A stretch of 64,000 bases of DNA from Priapulus caudatus (GCF_000485595.1 NW_014578494.1:1-64000); one strand, 5' to 3'. Shown: positions 10,821 to 21,432, numbered from the stretch's first letter. The notes: generated by a model from the letters alone, not told the origin. Numbers and translations are program-made.

Positions 10821-10960
10821 CTATGCACTGTTCTTAATACGCTGCTGGCCCTACTGTACGCATTAGGGCCAGTCTATCACTACATCTGTGCACGGAATTC
10901 CACACGGATTCTGCGACACATAGATGTAGGTGTGATGCTGCTGCCTCGTTAAGCCGGTAT
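10592..10960. repeat. Local duplication (10592-10650 and 10864-10925)
   Basis: GGGCCAGTC...CACTAC...ATCTGTGCACGGA and CGGATTCTGCGACA occur in both, each followed by AGATGTAGGTGTGATGC (10770 and 10922). On the minus strand one frame (VSQNP, PCTDVV and DWP) is shared by both copies, hinting that the unit was once coding. Confidence 0.5.
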
Positions 10961-11037
10961 GGCCGCCTGCTTACTATGGTACTGTGGCGAAGTCGATCCT
11001 GTCCGTGTGTTGCCCGTCATATCCCTGCACTATCGCC

Positions 11038-11616
11038 AACGTTACAGTTATACGTTTATTGTGATCATGCAGGAATTAATGTTATAGAGGGCGCGAGCAA
11101 GAGAGCGTGTGCGCGCATGACATTGTGATGTGAGGCGAGCGTGCTCGCTCTCTTGACGGGCAACAGTGGAAGAGGGCGGACGTGTCATCAGCACGGTCTT
11201 TGTTTTGTGGTGCCATATAAGTCGGATGGCTAGGACGATTGTAATTATTGTGGTGTCAACAAGGAGAGCATCGCCGCACGCGCCGGGAGAGTGAGAGTGG
11301 AGTGGGTCTCCGGTGCGCTAAGATGCGAATGTAGAGTGAGAGTAGCGACGTGTTGTGTGCCGGCACTCAGCATAGTCCTGGTACGCGAGAGTGGATCGCT
11401 GCTGTAACTGGCGACCACTCTCCCGTGTAGTAAGTAGTGTGTTAATAAAAGCGTGGTTCTGTACGTCTCTTGTTGCTGTTAGTTTCGTCCGCGAGTCCTG
11501 GTAGAATCTGGGTGGGAGACGTAACTTCCCGGGGAGAACTTCGGCCACGCCCGAACCTAGTATACGATCACGGATAGAGGGAAAGACGGTGGAGAAGAAG
11601 GCAAAAACGTTACAGT
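11038..11616 (+). mobile_element. LTR-like insertion flanked by an 11-base direct repeat
   Basis: AACGTTACAGT occurs at 11038-11048 and 11606-11616. The interior has a TATA-like CCATATAAG near 11211 and an AATAAA signal near 11443, followed by about 160 bases, the order expected in a solo LTR (U3-R-U5) on the plus strand. An alternative reading starts at TGTTATAG (11080) and ends GTTACA (11614), but that version lacks matching flanks. It could also be a host promoter and first exon. Confidence 0.35.
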
Positions 11617-11826
11617 ACTAAACACTTATTTATTATGCTACTAAAGGCACAATACATACCTATATTGAATGTATGGTGTTAATCGCTATAGTACCGACTG
11701 CCTATGATGATAGGCAGACACTAAGAAAAACCCTTTGCACGCTTACATCGTGGTTCGGGCTTTCGGCTGAACTGCAACGGTTATGAACAGGCCCGCGTTA
11801 TCCGCGGCAGGTGTGCTGGCCGCGCG
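11617..11826. other. No recognisable feature
   Basis: Short spacer between the LTR-like insertion and the recombinase fragment. Confidence 0.4.
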
Positions 11827-12168
11827 TTAGGTGGGTTCACATAGCTTCTTCGCAACCGCTAATAGAGATGCGCGAGGCGCCCGAATGTACGTCTGGTAGC
11901 AGTCCGAAGACCAGCGTCATAGCGTCTTTATCAGCCAGTCGCTGAGGTGGGCGTCCCCAGCGGTGGTGGCGGCGCCGACGCAAAAGCTTTGCGGATGTAG
12001 ACCGGCCTCCTGCAGAAGTTGCCACAGATATATCACCAACGATTTGCGAGTAAGGAAGGCACCGTAGTCCATGATGTACAGCGATAGGTGTGTCGCCCAC
12101 GTGCGGCGAAACTGTTTGTACAACTTGCACGCTTTTCCGGAAGGGGTCGGTTTTCCATGCCTTAATGT
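11827..12168 (-). pseudogene. Tyrosine recombinase fragment (DIRS/Crypton type), broken
   Basis: The minus-strand frame reads LTRKSLVIYLWQLLQEAG, then SFCVGAATTAG, DWLIKTL, a stop at 11917-11919, and RWSSDCYQTYIRAP to a terminal TAA at 11827-11829. The order (AATTA motif, then GRWSS..Y..YIR) is the C-terminal catalytic part of tyrosine recombinases as found in DIRS-like and Crypton elements. The conserved HSFR is PQSFC here: the first His and the second catalytic Arg are lost (CGC to TGC fits CpG decay), and the Gly before RW is a TGA stop (GGA to TGA). The nucleophile Tyr is kept. Upstream the frame hits a stop near 12168, so only about a third of a recombinase remains. Confidence 0.6.
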
Positions 12169-12283
12169 TTATTTCTACAGCGCAATGAGATGTGTAGATG
12201 TCGCACAAAGCCAGTGACGCGCTGGGATCAAATGTGCGTTTAGTAGGAGCCGTGAATTTGGATACGCGTAGAAATCCAAAAAA

Positions 12284-12323
12284 GGGTTAGGGTTAGGGTT
12301 AGGGTTAGGGTTAGGGTTAGGGT
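12284..12323 (+). repeat. Interstitial (TTAGGG)n array at the broken 3' end of a BEL element
   Basis: Six to seven perfect GGTTAG units. On the minus strand the integrase frame runs straight into CCCTAA repeats, producing Leu-Thr repeats, and no BEL sequence follows. The array therefore marks the truncation point. Confidence 0.9.
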
Positions 12324-13118
12324 CGAGTAAATTTTTATGTTTGTTGTTTGATATTGTAGCTGGAAGTTCCTCTCGTGCTTCAGCCACTTCTGCCTCTCCT
12401 GTAGGGTGGGCAGATACTCCTTAATCCACCTGGTCCAAAATACGTCCGCTAAGTACTGGACTTGGCGCCATCTCTGTCTATAAGTGTCCTGCTGGACAAA
12501 CTTTCCGGGTGGTAAGTCTGGCCTCGATCTCAGCAGCAGCAGGTCGTTCGGTGTTAAAGGTGCCGGGTCGTTAGGGTCGTCTGAGAGCTTCGTTAGTGGT
12601 CTACCATTGACAATGCCTTCAACTATGCAGAATAAAGTTGATAGTCTCTTGTCGTCGATGGTTTGCTGGCTGACGATGCCTGAGAAGACAGCTCGGACGG
12701 TTCTGATTTGCCTTTCCCATACTCCACCCATATGGGAGGTTGCTGGTGGGTTGAATATCCACTGTACGTCTTGTTGTAGTAGGTTGTCGGCTATCTTCTG
12801 CTGATTCCACTCCTTTATGGCTTCATGTAACTCCCGCTTAGCCCCAACGAAGTTGGTTCCATTATCGGATCTGATGGTCTTTGGGTTCCCTCGTCGTGCA
12901 ATAAATCGTTGTAGTGCGTTGATGAACGAATCGGTGTCAAGGCTGCAAGCAACCTCAAGGTGCACTGATCGAGTGGCTAGGCACGTGAATAGGCACCCAT
13001 ATCTCTTCACCCCGGTTTTCCTAGCTCTCTTCACCTTGAGTGGGCCGAAATAGTCAACACCCACTTCGGTGAATGGTGGCTGATTTGGGGTGACTCTATC
13101 TCTGGGTAGGTCTGCCAT
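12324..13118 (-). pseudogene. BEL integrase core, 3' truncated
   Basis: The frame begins MADLPRDRVTPNQPPFTEVG and holds the DDE triad in context: VDYFGPL (first Asp), RSDNGTNFVGA (second Asp) and GGVWERQIRTVR (Glu). The C-terminal part reaches the WLKHERNF region and then runs into telomeric repeats, so the final nucleic-acid-binding domain is missing. In life the protein would insert element cDNA into chromosomes. The catalytic residues look intact, but the upstream frames and the 3' LTR are broken, so this copy cannot move by itself. Confidence 0.85.
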
Positions 13119-13782
13119 GTATTTTCCTGCAGGGGATGCAGTTTCTAACGGCTCGTTTCACCGACACTCGACCCTTTATGATCCAGTAGGTTTGTCTAAT
13201 TTTCGCTAAGACTCTCTCGGCACCAGCATGACCAGTTATCTTGTGGAAATGTTCGATGATCAGCTTAGTCACGTGATGATCTGGAGGCAGAATGGCAGGA
13301 TGTTTGGCTGAGTCAGAAAGTGGTGCATTCGACAGGCGGCCACCGACTCTTAACATTCCATTCGCTGACATCACAGGAGAGAGCTTCTCTAGTTGTTGTA
13401 GCTTTGTAGGGTCAGTGTGCCAGCTTCTCTGCATGTAGACTATAATAGCTTGTTCAGCTCTCTGGATTTCTTTCACTGTGACTGGTTCAGTACGTTTGAC
13501 ATCTGACTTCTTCCTCAGAATGTCTTTCACATAAAGGATAATAGCTACAGCTCGCTTTAGTTTATGCCACGACGAAAACCTTTCAAACAGTTGGTCGACC
13601 GTCGTCTTGGTCGCTTTAGCTTCTGTAGCTGTAGTTGAGTAAATCTCCATAGCCTTCTTGATCTCTGCAGCGGTAGGTATGTCTCCTAAGTCAGGTTGGG
13701 CTGGCCATAGCTCCTCCTTGCTCCACAGGAAGGTAGGACCTTGCTTCCAGCGTTCATCAGTTATCATCTCATCAGCTGACAT
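13096..13782 (-). pseudogene. BEL integrase N-terminal region and tether
   Basis: This frame carries the MLRVGGRLSNAPL block typical of BEL elements, followed by HHVTKLIIEHFH and NCIPCRKIHG: the His/His/Cys/Cys zinc-binding module at the start of the integrase. It overlaps the start of the next frame near 13118, where one frameshift separates it from the catalytic core. The upstream part (residues 1-100) is the loosely conserved linker after RNase H. Confidence 0.8.
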
Positions 13783-13830
13783 ACCCCTAGAGATATCATA
13801 CGCAGGATTGTTGTTAGTATCAACTTGTCT

Positions 13831-14369
13831 TCATTGGCTCGACAAAGAACCTTCATGTATCTGTGCCACTCTGTTCGCTACGAACGTCTGGAATCTCTTT
13901 TTCTCGCTTCGCAAGTAGTGCAGAACTATAGTACTATCTGTCCAGAACACAGATTTTGACAGAGTGTACTCGAGGTGCTTTCTACAGGCCTGGTCGAGCT
14001 TTACAGCAACTACGGCCGCTGACCACTCTAGCCTTGGAATTGTTGTTGGCTTTATCGGTGCTAGCCTGCTCTTTGTCATCACTAAGCAGCAATCCTGTAA
14101 GATGCATCCACCATGCGCAAGTACATAACTGCACCAAATCCTTTCTCTGACGCATCGTCGCTTGGCTTCAGACATCTTGGAACTTTAAAGTCTGCTATCT
14201 TAGGGGGATCTTGAAGCCATCTTATCCATTGATCCGCGACATACTTGGGTATCGCTTTATCCCAGTCTAGCTTCTGTCTGCACAGTTCTTGAAACAATAT
14301 CTTCGCTCGCATGATGAAAGGTCCAACGAATCCTAACGGGTCATACACTGTACCTGTAAAGCTCAACAT
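13831..14369 (-). pseudogene. BEL RNase H region, frameshifted
   Basis: Two overlapping frames (14082-14369 and 13831-14175) together cover the segment after reverse transcriptase: SFTGTVYDPLGFVGPF and IMRAKILFQELCRQK, then LAPIKPTTIPRLEWSAA and VFWTDSTIVLHYL, which is the RNase H-like core of BEL elements with the Glu of PRLE and the Asp of WTDS. A frameshift at about 14090-14170 separates them. Confidence 0.8.
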
Positions 14370-14381
14370 TCCTCTCTTAGT

Positions 14382-15325
14382 TCAAGGAACATCCTTCACG
14401 GATACATCGTAACCGAACTGGTCGGTCTCTACTCTCCACAGCACACCGAGGGCTCTCTCGGCAGGCAGACACTCTTCCTCTAAGTCCAAGCTTGCTGCTG
14501 CCTTAGCCCACTCCGTCCCTGCGTGAGTTACTGATAAACTTGGTGAGTCTGAATCCTCCCAGTGAGAGAAGCTCACGCAGCTGCTTTATCAGTCTCACTG
14601 CCTCTTCTTCCGAGACAACGGACTTTAAGCAGTCATTGACGTAGAAATTAGTGTCCACAGTCTGCACAGTTTTTACGTCATCCTTATCTTTAAGTTATCC
14701 TTGTTGTCCTCTGCCGTGCGTTTAAGGGCAAAGTTGGCGCAGCTAGGGCTCCATAGCCCTCCAAACAGATGAGAAGTCATTCTGTAGGTCTTGGGTTGTT
14801 TGGTGACGTCGCCGCCCTCCCACCAAAGGAAACGTAGATAGTCCCGGTTCTCGGGGTGCACCTTCACCTGCATAAACATTCCCTCAATATCTGACATAAA
14901 TGCTATAGGTTCCTGTCTAAATTTGAGCATCACGGCGATCAGCTTGTTCATAAGATCAGGTCCCTGATAGATCAGATCGTTGAGCGAGACTCCCTGGTAA
15001 GGGGCAGAACAGTTGTACACAACTCTGACTTTCCCTGGCTTTAGTGGATAGATCACAGAGTGATGAGGCAGGTACCAGATAGCTTCCTTACGATGGTCCA
15101 AGGCCAGCTGCTCGTGAGGCACTTCTTCAGCATGCCCTTTTTCCACAGAATCCTGGATCCCCTGAACATACGTCTCCCGCAGTTCAGAGTCCTTGGACAG
15201 TCTCTTTTCAAGCAAATCAAACCTGTGCTTAGCCATGCTGTAGTTGTTTAGCATCTGAGGCGGTCTCTGCCTAAATGGGATCCCCAGTGAGTAATGTGGA
15301 CCCTCACGTCGGATTGAGCTTTCCC
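14382..15325 (-). pseudogene. BEL reverse transcriptase with altered active site
   Basis: The frame from 15254 shows SVIYPLKPGKVRVVYNCSA, LIYQGPDLMNKL, FMSDIEGMFMQVKV and FGGLWSPSCANFAL, the ordered reverse-transcriptase blocks of BEL elements. It stops near 14673. The next frame continues [11 protein letters not shown], so the YVDD box is YVND: the first of the two paired catalytic aspartates is Asn. This, plus frameshifts at about 14673 and 14580, makes the enzyme inactive by expectation. Confidence 0.85.
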
Positions 15326-15327
15326 AC

Positions 15328-16716
15328 TCAGAAATAAATTTTCCTGTTACTCACAGACAGAGCAGTCTCTTCTTTGTACAACGGGTCATCTAACTTCCAG
15401 TATCTCTCCACCTGTTTCTCCAGGGACAATGTCGAGTTGACAAAGTAAGTGCTAGCTTTCTTGGGTGTAAATTTCTTGGTAGGGCCAAACATAGCCCATC
15501 CTAGTAGAGTTCTTGTTGCAATTGGCTCCCCTTCCTTACCAGAACGAGACTCTAAGTCGATCAGAAGCTGTGCATGATCAGAGCCGATTATCAAATCCAC
15601 TTGGGAAACGTCCACATTCAGCAGGGTGACGTCTCGTAGATGTAGCATATGTCCGATATCTGATGAAGTCACACGGTTGTCTAAGCTCACATTCAGTTTC
15701 TCACGGGAGATTACGTCGGTCAGTCGGAACGTCTTGCCGCTGTTTAAAGCTCCCACTTCAAGATCTACAACCATCACTTCTTCTTCGACATGGTCTCTAT
15801 GGAGAGTGGTTAGCTCCATAATTCCAGGACGGCCAAGAACATTTAGCTTGGTTCTCAATCTATCGGTGCACACCGTTGAATTGGAACACCTATCTAAGAG
15901 CGCATATGTCTCTGTCTGTTTCCTGCGTCCAAGGTCCTGAATGGTGACAGGGATAATGGGCATGCCAATTGTGCCCTGTCCTGCACCAGCGAAGGCACAC
16001 CTGACGTCCATGTTAGGTCGGGACTTGATTGTTCCTACGGGCTGGTTGTTAGCTGGGAACGTGCTACCTCTTGTAGTCACGGGTTTAGCAGCAAGGGTAT
16101 CTGTAGCTGTCTGGTGGTTAGGCAGGTGCAGCCACCGGTTGTGTCTTTGACCACATCCAGGAACATTACACGTCCACTTCTTCTGACAGTCTCTGCCGAA
16201 ATGCCCTGCTTGGAAACAATTTACACACAGCTTCTTCATCAGAACAAAGCTGTGTCTGTCTTTAACGGCAAGCTCTCTAAATCGGTCGCATTGGTTGAGG
16301 TAATGGGTATCCTCACACATAGGGCACTTGGGTACATACTTGGAAATACTTCCTCCTATGATGGCCCTCTCATGTGTTCTCTCTATAGGTTTAGCCTTGG
16401 CGTCAGACGAGAAAGCAGCATTCCTTCTCCTCTGCTGTTTGAAATCAAAGCATTTATCTCTAGGCTGCCTCAGAGTGGATTTCTGAAGATTGCCGAACAC
16501 AGGGTCGCTCTCTTCATCCACTACTCTGTCTACAAATGATATTATATCATCCAGGTTCGGTATGCGTTTCCTACTTTTAATATCAAAGTTTCTTTTCCTC
16601 CATCTGTTTCTTACATGCTCAGATAATTTCTCAACGACTGCACGGAGGCTGGACCTGGTCCCTAGCTCGTTAAGATAGTTCATTGATGACAAGGTCTGTA
16701 CGGAGGTCATCAGCAA
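15328..16716 (-). pseudogene. BEL gag C-terminus, zinc knuckles and protease
   Basis: A 462-codon open frame. Residues 20-60 are gag (VRNRWRKRNF). Zinc-knuckle-like motifs are CPMCEDTHYLNQC (131-143) and CVNCFQAGHFGRDC (164-177, CX2CX4HX4C). The retropepsin-like region is at 250-400, with the active-site triad at 275-277 reading DRC (in LLDRCSNS) where DSG is usual, followed by the LLGWAMFGP block near the end. This is the longest intact frame of the element. The loss of Gly at the protease active site predicts no proteolytic activity. Confidence 0.85.
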
Positions 16717-17951
16717 ACACTCTCATGTCTCCCATGTCTCTCAGTTGGGGTCTCTGCAACACCTTATCCAACCACGCTTGAGCAATCTCATCTTCATTAC
16801 CATACCTCTCCTTCAACAACCTACGGGCTAGCCTGTACCCTCAAGCTCGGGCTAGCTTCTTAACGAGGCAACATTCCAACAGGTCTCTTGGCGGGCCAAC
16901 GCAGTGTTGAATCAAACCGTTTAGTTTTGTGGCGCTATCTAGAGTCTTTCCTTCCATTGTATTATCGAACGACCTCACAAAGGGGTAGTACTTCAGAGGG
17001 TCTCCGTTGAATTTTAGAATTTCTATCTTGGGAGCCGTAACGCTGTCAATGACCGACTGATTCTGACTCCGGGTCTCCTCCATTAGAAATTTCAGTGCGC
17101 TCACGAATGTCTGAGTGGTATCCTGCGCAGGAGTGTCCGACGCGGAATCTGTTGATATGTAAAACGTCTCTGTACTAGCCTTCGCCTTTGGAGTATGAAA
17201 GTCCTCATCAGCATAGGCAGGCTGGAGGGGAGTAGACTGCACTGTCGGCTTTCCTACTGTTTTGAACTTAGACCCGACCTCTTGTTCGAACTTCTGTGTC
17301 TCCATCTCCAATTTCATCATTCTCAGCTTGTTTTGATACTGTTCACGTCGCATCATTAGTTCCTGTTCCCCGTGAAGCGCCGCTAGCTCATTCTCCTGCT
17401 TTTGTTTGCGCAGCAAAAGCTCGTATGTTCTTTGCTGCTTGAGCTTATCCTTCTCTAGGTTTGCGATTTTCCTCTCCAGTACCTTTACCGTGTCATGCTC
17501 ATACTCCTCATCGTCGTCCTCATTACTATCGGGTGTAGTCGGAGCATTATCTTGGCCAAGCATTGGTTCAGGTTTAAGCAAGGTAGTTTCTGGTTCCTCA
17601 ACCTCCTTAGCCTCCACATACAATACATCAGCAATCCAATGTGTGACAGTATCCACAAAGCTGTTGGCATCGGCCAGGAACTTCTCTCGATATTTATTCG
17701 ATTCGGCAATATCAGCTTTATCGGTTAGCCCCTGGTGGTAGGATGCGTGAGCAGCCATAAAGGTTTGCACGGACACTTCAAAGTTGACCTGAAGGTCTTG
17801 CACATGAGGCACATTGTCATTGTTCTGCATCAGAGTAATTTCCTGATTTATAAGTCTCGTACGTAGCAGCACCCTTAGCCTTTCCTCGTTTCTTCTTGAG
17901 GTCGGTTGTCCCAGCTTCAGCAGCTGCAGCCTGATCCTCGTGACCCGGCAT
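16717..17951 (-). pseudogene. BEL gag N-terminal part, frameshifted
   Basis: Begins at an ATG (17949-17951) with MPGHEDQAAA and a lysine-rich LKKKRGKAKG. The frame shifts near 17870 and continues as INQEITLMQNNDNVPHVQDL through an acidic stretch, a long Lys/Glu/Gln coiled-coil-like segment and the APKIEILKFNGDPLKYYPFV core of BEL gag. A stop at 16841 and another shift near 16690 precede the zinc-knuckle frame. Gag would form the particle that packages element RNA in the cytoplasm. Confidence 0.8.
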
Positions 17952-17954
17952 CGC

Positions 17955-17972
17955 TGGTCGTCGTCGTCGTCG

Positions 17973-18036
<64 letters not shown>

Positions 18037-18052
18037 CGTTGTTGTTGTTATC
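17955..18052. repeat. (GTT/GTC)n microsatellite in the BEL leader
   Basis: About 30 GTT or GTC triplets directly upstream (minus sense CAA/GAC) of the BEL gag start. The hydrophobic Leu-run frame across it is an artefact. Confidence 0.9.
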
Positions 18053-19087
18053 TCCACGATATCACAAAGTTCATATCGTGATTAACTTTAATGTAGCGAA
18101 TGACTACATTAACTTCTTTGTTTCTTTTACATCTAAATGGCTTATTTATTTTTTCTTCGTAACAAGCACCAGCGGATCACACACGTTCTTCTTTATTTTC
18201 TTATTTTCTGCCTACGTACGTCGTCTTATATAACATAACGAACGACCGTATCTTTACGAACGTATCTGAACGAACGTATCTTACTTAACGAACGAACGTA
18301 TCTGAACGAACGAACGCACGAACAATTCTGAACGGTTAATTTGAAAACAAATTCAAAGAACACATTTACTATTTACTGTATGTGCTATGCTGTTTGTGTA
18401 GCTCGCTATGAACAACAAATTTTCTGGTAATACAATTCAAATACACGTACGGCAATCACCGCCGAAGCTGCTACTATTAATTTATAAATACATTAATAAT
18501 TATCTATAAACTCAAATCCCTTACCACGCTGGGTTCATCAGGGTTTTAATAGCACATTAAATTTTGCGTCTTCACCGTAAGCCACAATGGCGAAAAAGAA
18601 AACGCGCGTCACCTCCCTTAGCAACTAACCGGTATCAATGCGCTGCTGTGCTGCTAAAGTAGTGCACCGCCTAACTGCGTAGCGGCAGGAGTTGTCACCA
18701 ACAGATATCATGATGACCATGACCCTTCAAGGAGAAGAATTTCTGTCATATTAGCGCTATTTCTTCGTGTATAGCATACTCATTATTGATTAAATTGACA
18801 ACGTCACCATAAATAGCATCACATCAGCAAATAGTAAATTTGTGTGTTATTTGTACAAAATAAGGCTCAAGGATAGAGAGCATGGTTGTGAGAGCAAAGC
18901 CGATGTGTTACGTACGCTACATAGTTCTCAATCTCGCCATGCTCTCTATCCTTGTCCCCAAAAAGGATATGTATGTATGTAGTGTACAATATATGATTAT
19001 TCACGTATCTAGATTTCTAAAAATGTAACTCAACTCGTTAATTAAACTAATTGCATTTCAATAAACTCAAGACTCAGAGAGATCATA
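18053..19087. other. Possible BEL 5' LTR region, GAACGAACGTATCT repeats and a 17-base hairpin
   Basis: The minus strand shows a TATA-like element near 18223-18229 and AATAAATAAG near 18145-18155. GAACGAACGTATCT-type repeats occupy 18236-18330. AAGGATAGAGAGCATGG at 18869-18885 is perfectly inverted at 18937-18953, a small MITE-like hairpin. No coding sequence is supported. Confidence 0.45.
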
Positions 19088-19372
19088 GTAATGTGGAGAT
19101 TTCGGGGTGTGTAACTCACAGGAGCAGCTATAGACTAGATCAGGATGGATATAGATTGAACTCGCAGTATAGATATAATAACCATTTATATTGACTAAAG
19201 AGAGGATAAAATATAGATCGCACATAAATATGTCAACACGCACGTCCATGGGCGCAGCCATCTTGGATCATGCTATCACTGCTGCTGCTATGGTCGGGGA
19301 AAACAAGGAGTGTTTACGCGAAAAGCGATAACGAGATAAATAGGATATAATAATCTGCGCGGTTAGGTATTA

Positions 19373-19849
19373 CAGGCCCGTAGCCAGGGGGGGTTCGGGG
19401 GGTTTGAACGAACACCCCCGAGCTCCCCAAGCCAAAAAATTTTTTTTTTGAAAATTTGCAAGAATTTCACCACAGGTCGCTTCATTTTAGTGTAATAATT
19501 GCAAAGTCTCCATCGTGCGGGAGGGTGAACAGTGAACACCCCCCTCCCACACCCTCCCCCGCTTGGTCGCTTGGCTCCCTCGCCTGGTCGCTTCGCGCCC
19601 AAGCAGGGGCGTGTACAGGGGGTGTCCAGGGAGTCCGGACCCCCCCTTGCTCGCGCAGAAAACGCATCTGAGGGGGTGTAATTTAAAAAAATTTATGGGG
19701 GAGGGCCCCCCAGACCCCCCTTCGCGTGCTCGCAACTTTGGGTTACGGTTACACCCCCATGGTAAAAATCCTGTACACGCCCCTGCCGAGCAAATTGCCA
19801 ACATTGAAAAACGAACCCCACCCCCAATATAAAGCTGGTTACGGGCTTG
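19373..19849. mobile_element. hAT-like MITE with GGTATTA target duplication
   Basis: Terminal inverted repeats CAGGCCCGTAGCCAG and CTGGTTACGGGCTTG (complementary apart from two changes) are flanked by GGTATTA at 19366-19372 and 19850-19856. CA..G ends and a 7-8-base duplication fit hAT elements. The interior is rich in CCCCC and has no transposase. Confidence 0.7.
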
Positions 19850-20091
19850 GGTATTATTAGTCAGCATAATATATGAGGGGATTTGAATAGAATGAATAGT
19901 TTAAGTTGTCGAAGAGAGGAATATTTACTCAAAAACGAGTTGCATAAGATGATGCAACCATCGTACCAGACACGGGTTGCGTCATCGGGTGAGGCAATCA
20001 TGGTACTATCAGGTACGGATTGCACCAGCGAACGAAATTTGCGCGCCAGCTAGGTATATAAGGCGCGCCGAATCGCAGAGCAGGAGCGTTA

Positions 20092-20335
20092 TTTTTCAGG
20101 TTAGGTTTAGGAAGAAGAAGAAGAAGAAGGAGAAGAAGCAGCCGAGGACGAAGAGAAAGAGGAAGAGAGTGTTATTTTTCAGGTTAAGTTTAGGAAGAAG
20201 AAGAAGAAGAAGAAGAAGAAGGAGAAGAAGCAGCCGAGGACGAAGAGAAAGAGGAAGTGAGCGTTATTTTTCAGGGCTATAGGTAGCAAGAAGGAGAAGG
20301 AGAAGGAAAAAGAAGAAGAGAGAGGGAGCGGAAGC
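20092..20335 (+). repeat. Tandem repeat with GAA runs
   Basis: Two to three units of GCGTTATTTTTCAGG plus AAGAAGAAG and GCAGCCGAGGACGAAGAG, just downstream of the TATA box at 20054. Confidence 0.8.
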
Positions 20336-20849
20336 GTTGCAGAGCGAGAGGATAGAGGCACAGGTTTTCAGGTAGGTGCAAACCGGAGACGAACGGGATT
20401 AAACGAGGACGGACGGTCCGAGGGAAATTAAACGAGGACGGAGAAGAACGGGATTCCTGATAGGTAGAGCCAGGAGCGACTACGAGGGAGACCCATTGGA
20501 GACTGCCTAGGTCTACGCGAGGAGAAGACGAACGTGAGAGAGGAAGACGAAGCCGGCGACGTGTTACTTCTTCAATATTAATCTAGTGGTGATCGGATCT
20601 GCTGCATATACGAACGCCGAGGAATTATTTGTTAACTAGTAGAAAACAATAAAGCTATAACCGTACAGTTAACCGAATCTCACTGTGTTCTGTTCAGCTG
20701 GTGCTACCTGTTATCTGCTACGTGACATCACCGTCCTGCCTAATACAACGACAGGAGCGAACACTGAATCCAACAACTGTGACGCGCGTTAACGAAACAA
20801 CGTCTGTCGTACCGTAGTTGGCCACCCCTAGGGCCACTACAGTAATACT

Positions 20850-20949
20850 TCTACACGTATCTATAGTTCTAGAAATGTAACTCAACTCGTTCGCGAGATA
20901 TCGCTCGTTAGTGATTCTATTTACTTTTTATGCTTAGATACCTTGTCTA
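20850..20949 (+). repeat. Inverted repeat, left arm (partner 24264-24365)
   Basis: ACACGTATCTATAGTTCTAG, TGTAACTCAACTCGTTCGCG and AGATATCGCTC are repeated in reverse complement at 24264-24365. A related copy of the first half lies at 19001-19040. The arms enclose about 3.3 kb of transposon debris. Confidence 0.75.
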
Positions 20950-20951
20950 TA

Positions 20952-21130
20952 CAGTCAACCTCGCGTAATTCGTCATCACTTTATTCGTAGAATGACCTAA
21001 TTCGTACAGAAACATGTGGACCCAATATTTCTCTTCTTTATATATATTCTCTTTAATTTCCGTTGTATATAATTCGTGTTCTGTAATTCGTACAAAATTC
21101 GTTGGTTTAATTAACGTCATCGTTTGATTG
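20952..21130 (+). mobile_element. One end of a Tigger/pogo-like element
   Basis: TA then CAGTCAACCTCGCGTAATTC, with repeated AATTCGT phrases. It resembles the ends of the element at 23177-23805, but no matching right end was found nearby. Confidence 0.45.
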
Positions 21131-21254
21131 TTTGGGATGTTTTAATTTGTGTGAGATTTATAGAATTTATAATATAGTCTAATTTAATAATTTAACAGTT
21201 TAACAGAGATTTTTTCAGGAAATTCATGACGTAGTCAATTTAATTTCTTTACAG

Positions 21255-21432
21255 TTGAGAGGGTGAAGGGGAAAATAAGGTCACTGAGAAATATACCTAC
21301 ACGAGACTCAAGCAGCAACAACCAAGTGGCAGTGCGAGAAAAACCCCCAGCAAAAGAAATCAGTGGATTATGGGAAAACTTAGTTTCCTGAGCCCTTACA
21401 TTGCAACTAGACCCACAATATCAAACTTAGCA
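21255..21432 (+). pseudogene. MADF/Myb-like exon of a PIF/Harbinger element
   Basis: An exon-like segment after TTTCTTTACAG and ending at a GTAAGT donor (21433). In the frame open from about 21259 it reads KTPSKRNQWIMGKLSFLSPY, the last helix region of the MADF/SANT-like DNA-binding protein that PIF/Harbinger elements encode beside their transposase. It would continue into 22556-23047. Confidence 0.5.

Larger units (their letters stand above)
12324..17951 (-). mobile_element. BEL/Pao LTR retrotransposon, degenerate, 3' truncated
   Basis: The gag, zinc-knuckle, protease, reverse transcriptase, RNase H and integrase regions follow in the order and spacing of BEL/Pao elements, on the minus strand. 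Several frameshifts and stops interrupt it, the protease and reverse-transcriptase active sites are altered, and the 3' end with its LTR is replaced by telomeric repeats at 12323. A 5' LTR is not proven; a TATA-like ATATAAG at about 18223-18229 and a TGGTGC sequence near 18168 could belong to one. Confidence 0.85.
19092..20841 (+). mobile_element. Solo-LTR-like insertion, TG...CA ends, GTAA target duplication
   Basis: The insertion starts TGTGGAG and ends CCACTACA, with GTAA on both sides (19088-19091 and 20842-20845). The flanks correspond to adjacent parts of a repeat seen whole, in inverse, at 24310-24415. Inside are a TATA box (GTATATAAGG near 20054) and AATAAA near 20649. Its ends resemble those of the gypsy LTR at 56249 (TGTGGCGG...CTACA), so it may be an LTR of a related family. 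A 477-base MITE is nested in it. Confidence 0.6.

Noticed and set aside
12484-16678. Plus-strand frames opposite the BEL element (for example 15626-15940 and 16114-16539)
   Set aside because: Shadows of the conserved minus-strand retroelement proteins.
17940-18233. Leucine-rich membrane-like frame on the plus strand
   Set aside because: It is the (GTT)n microsatellite in the leader of the BEL element.
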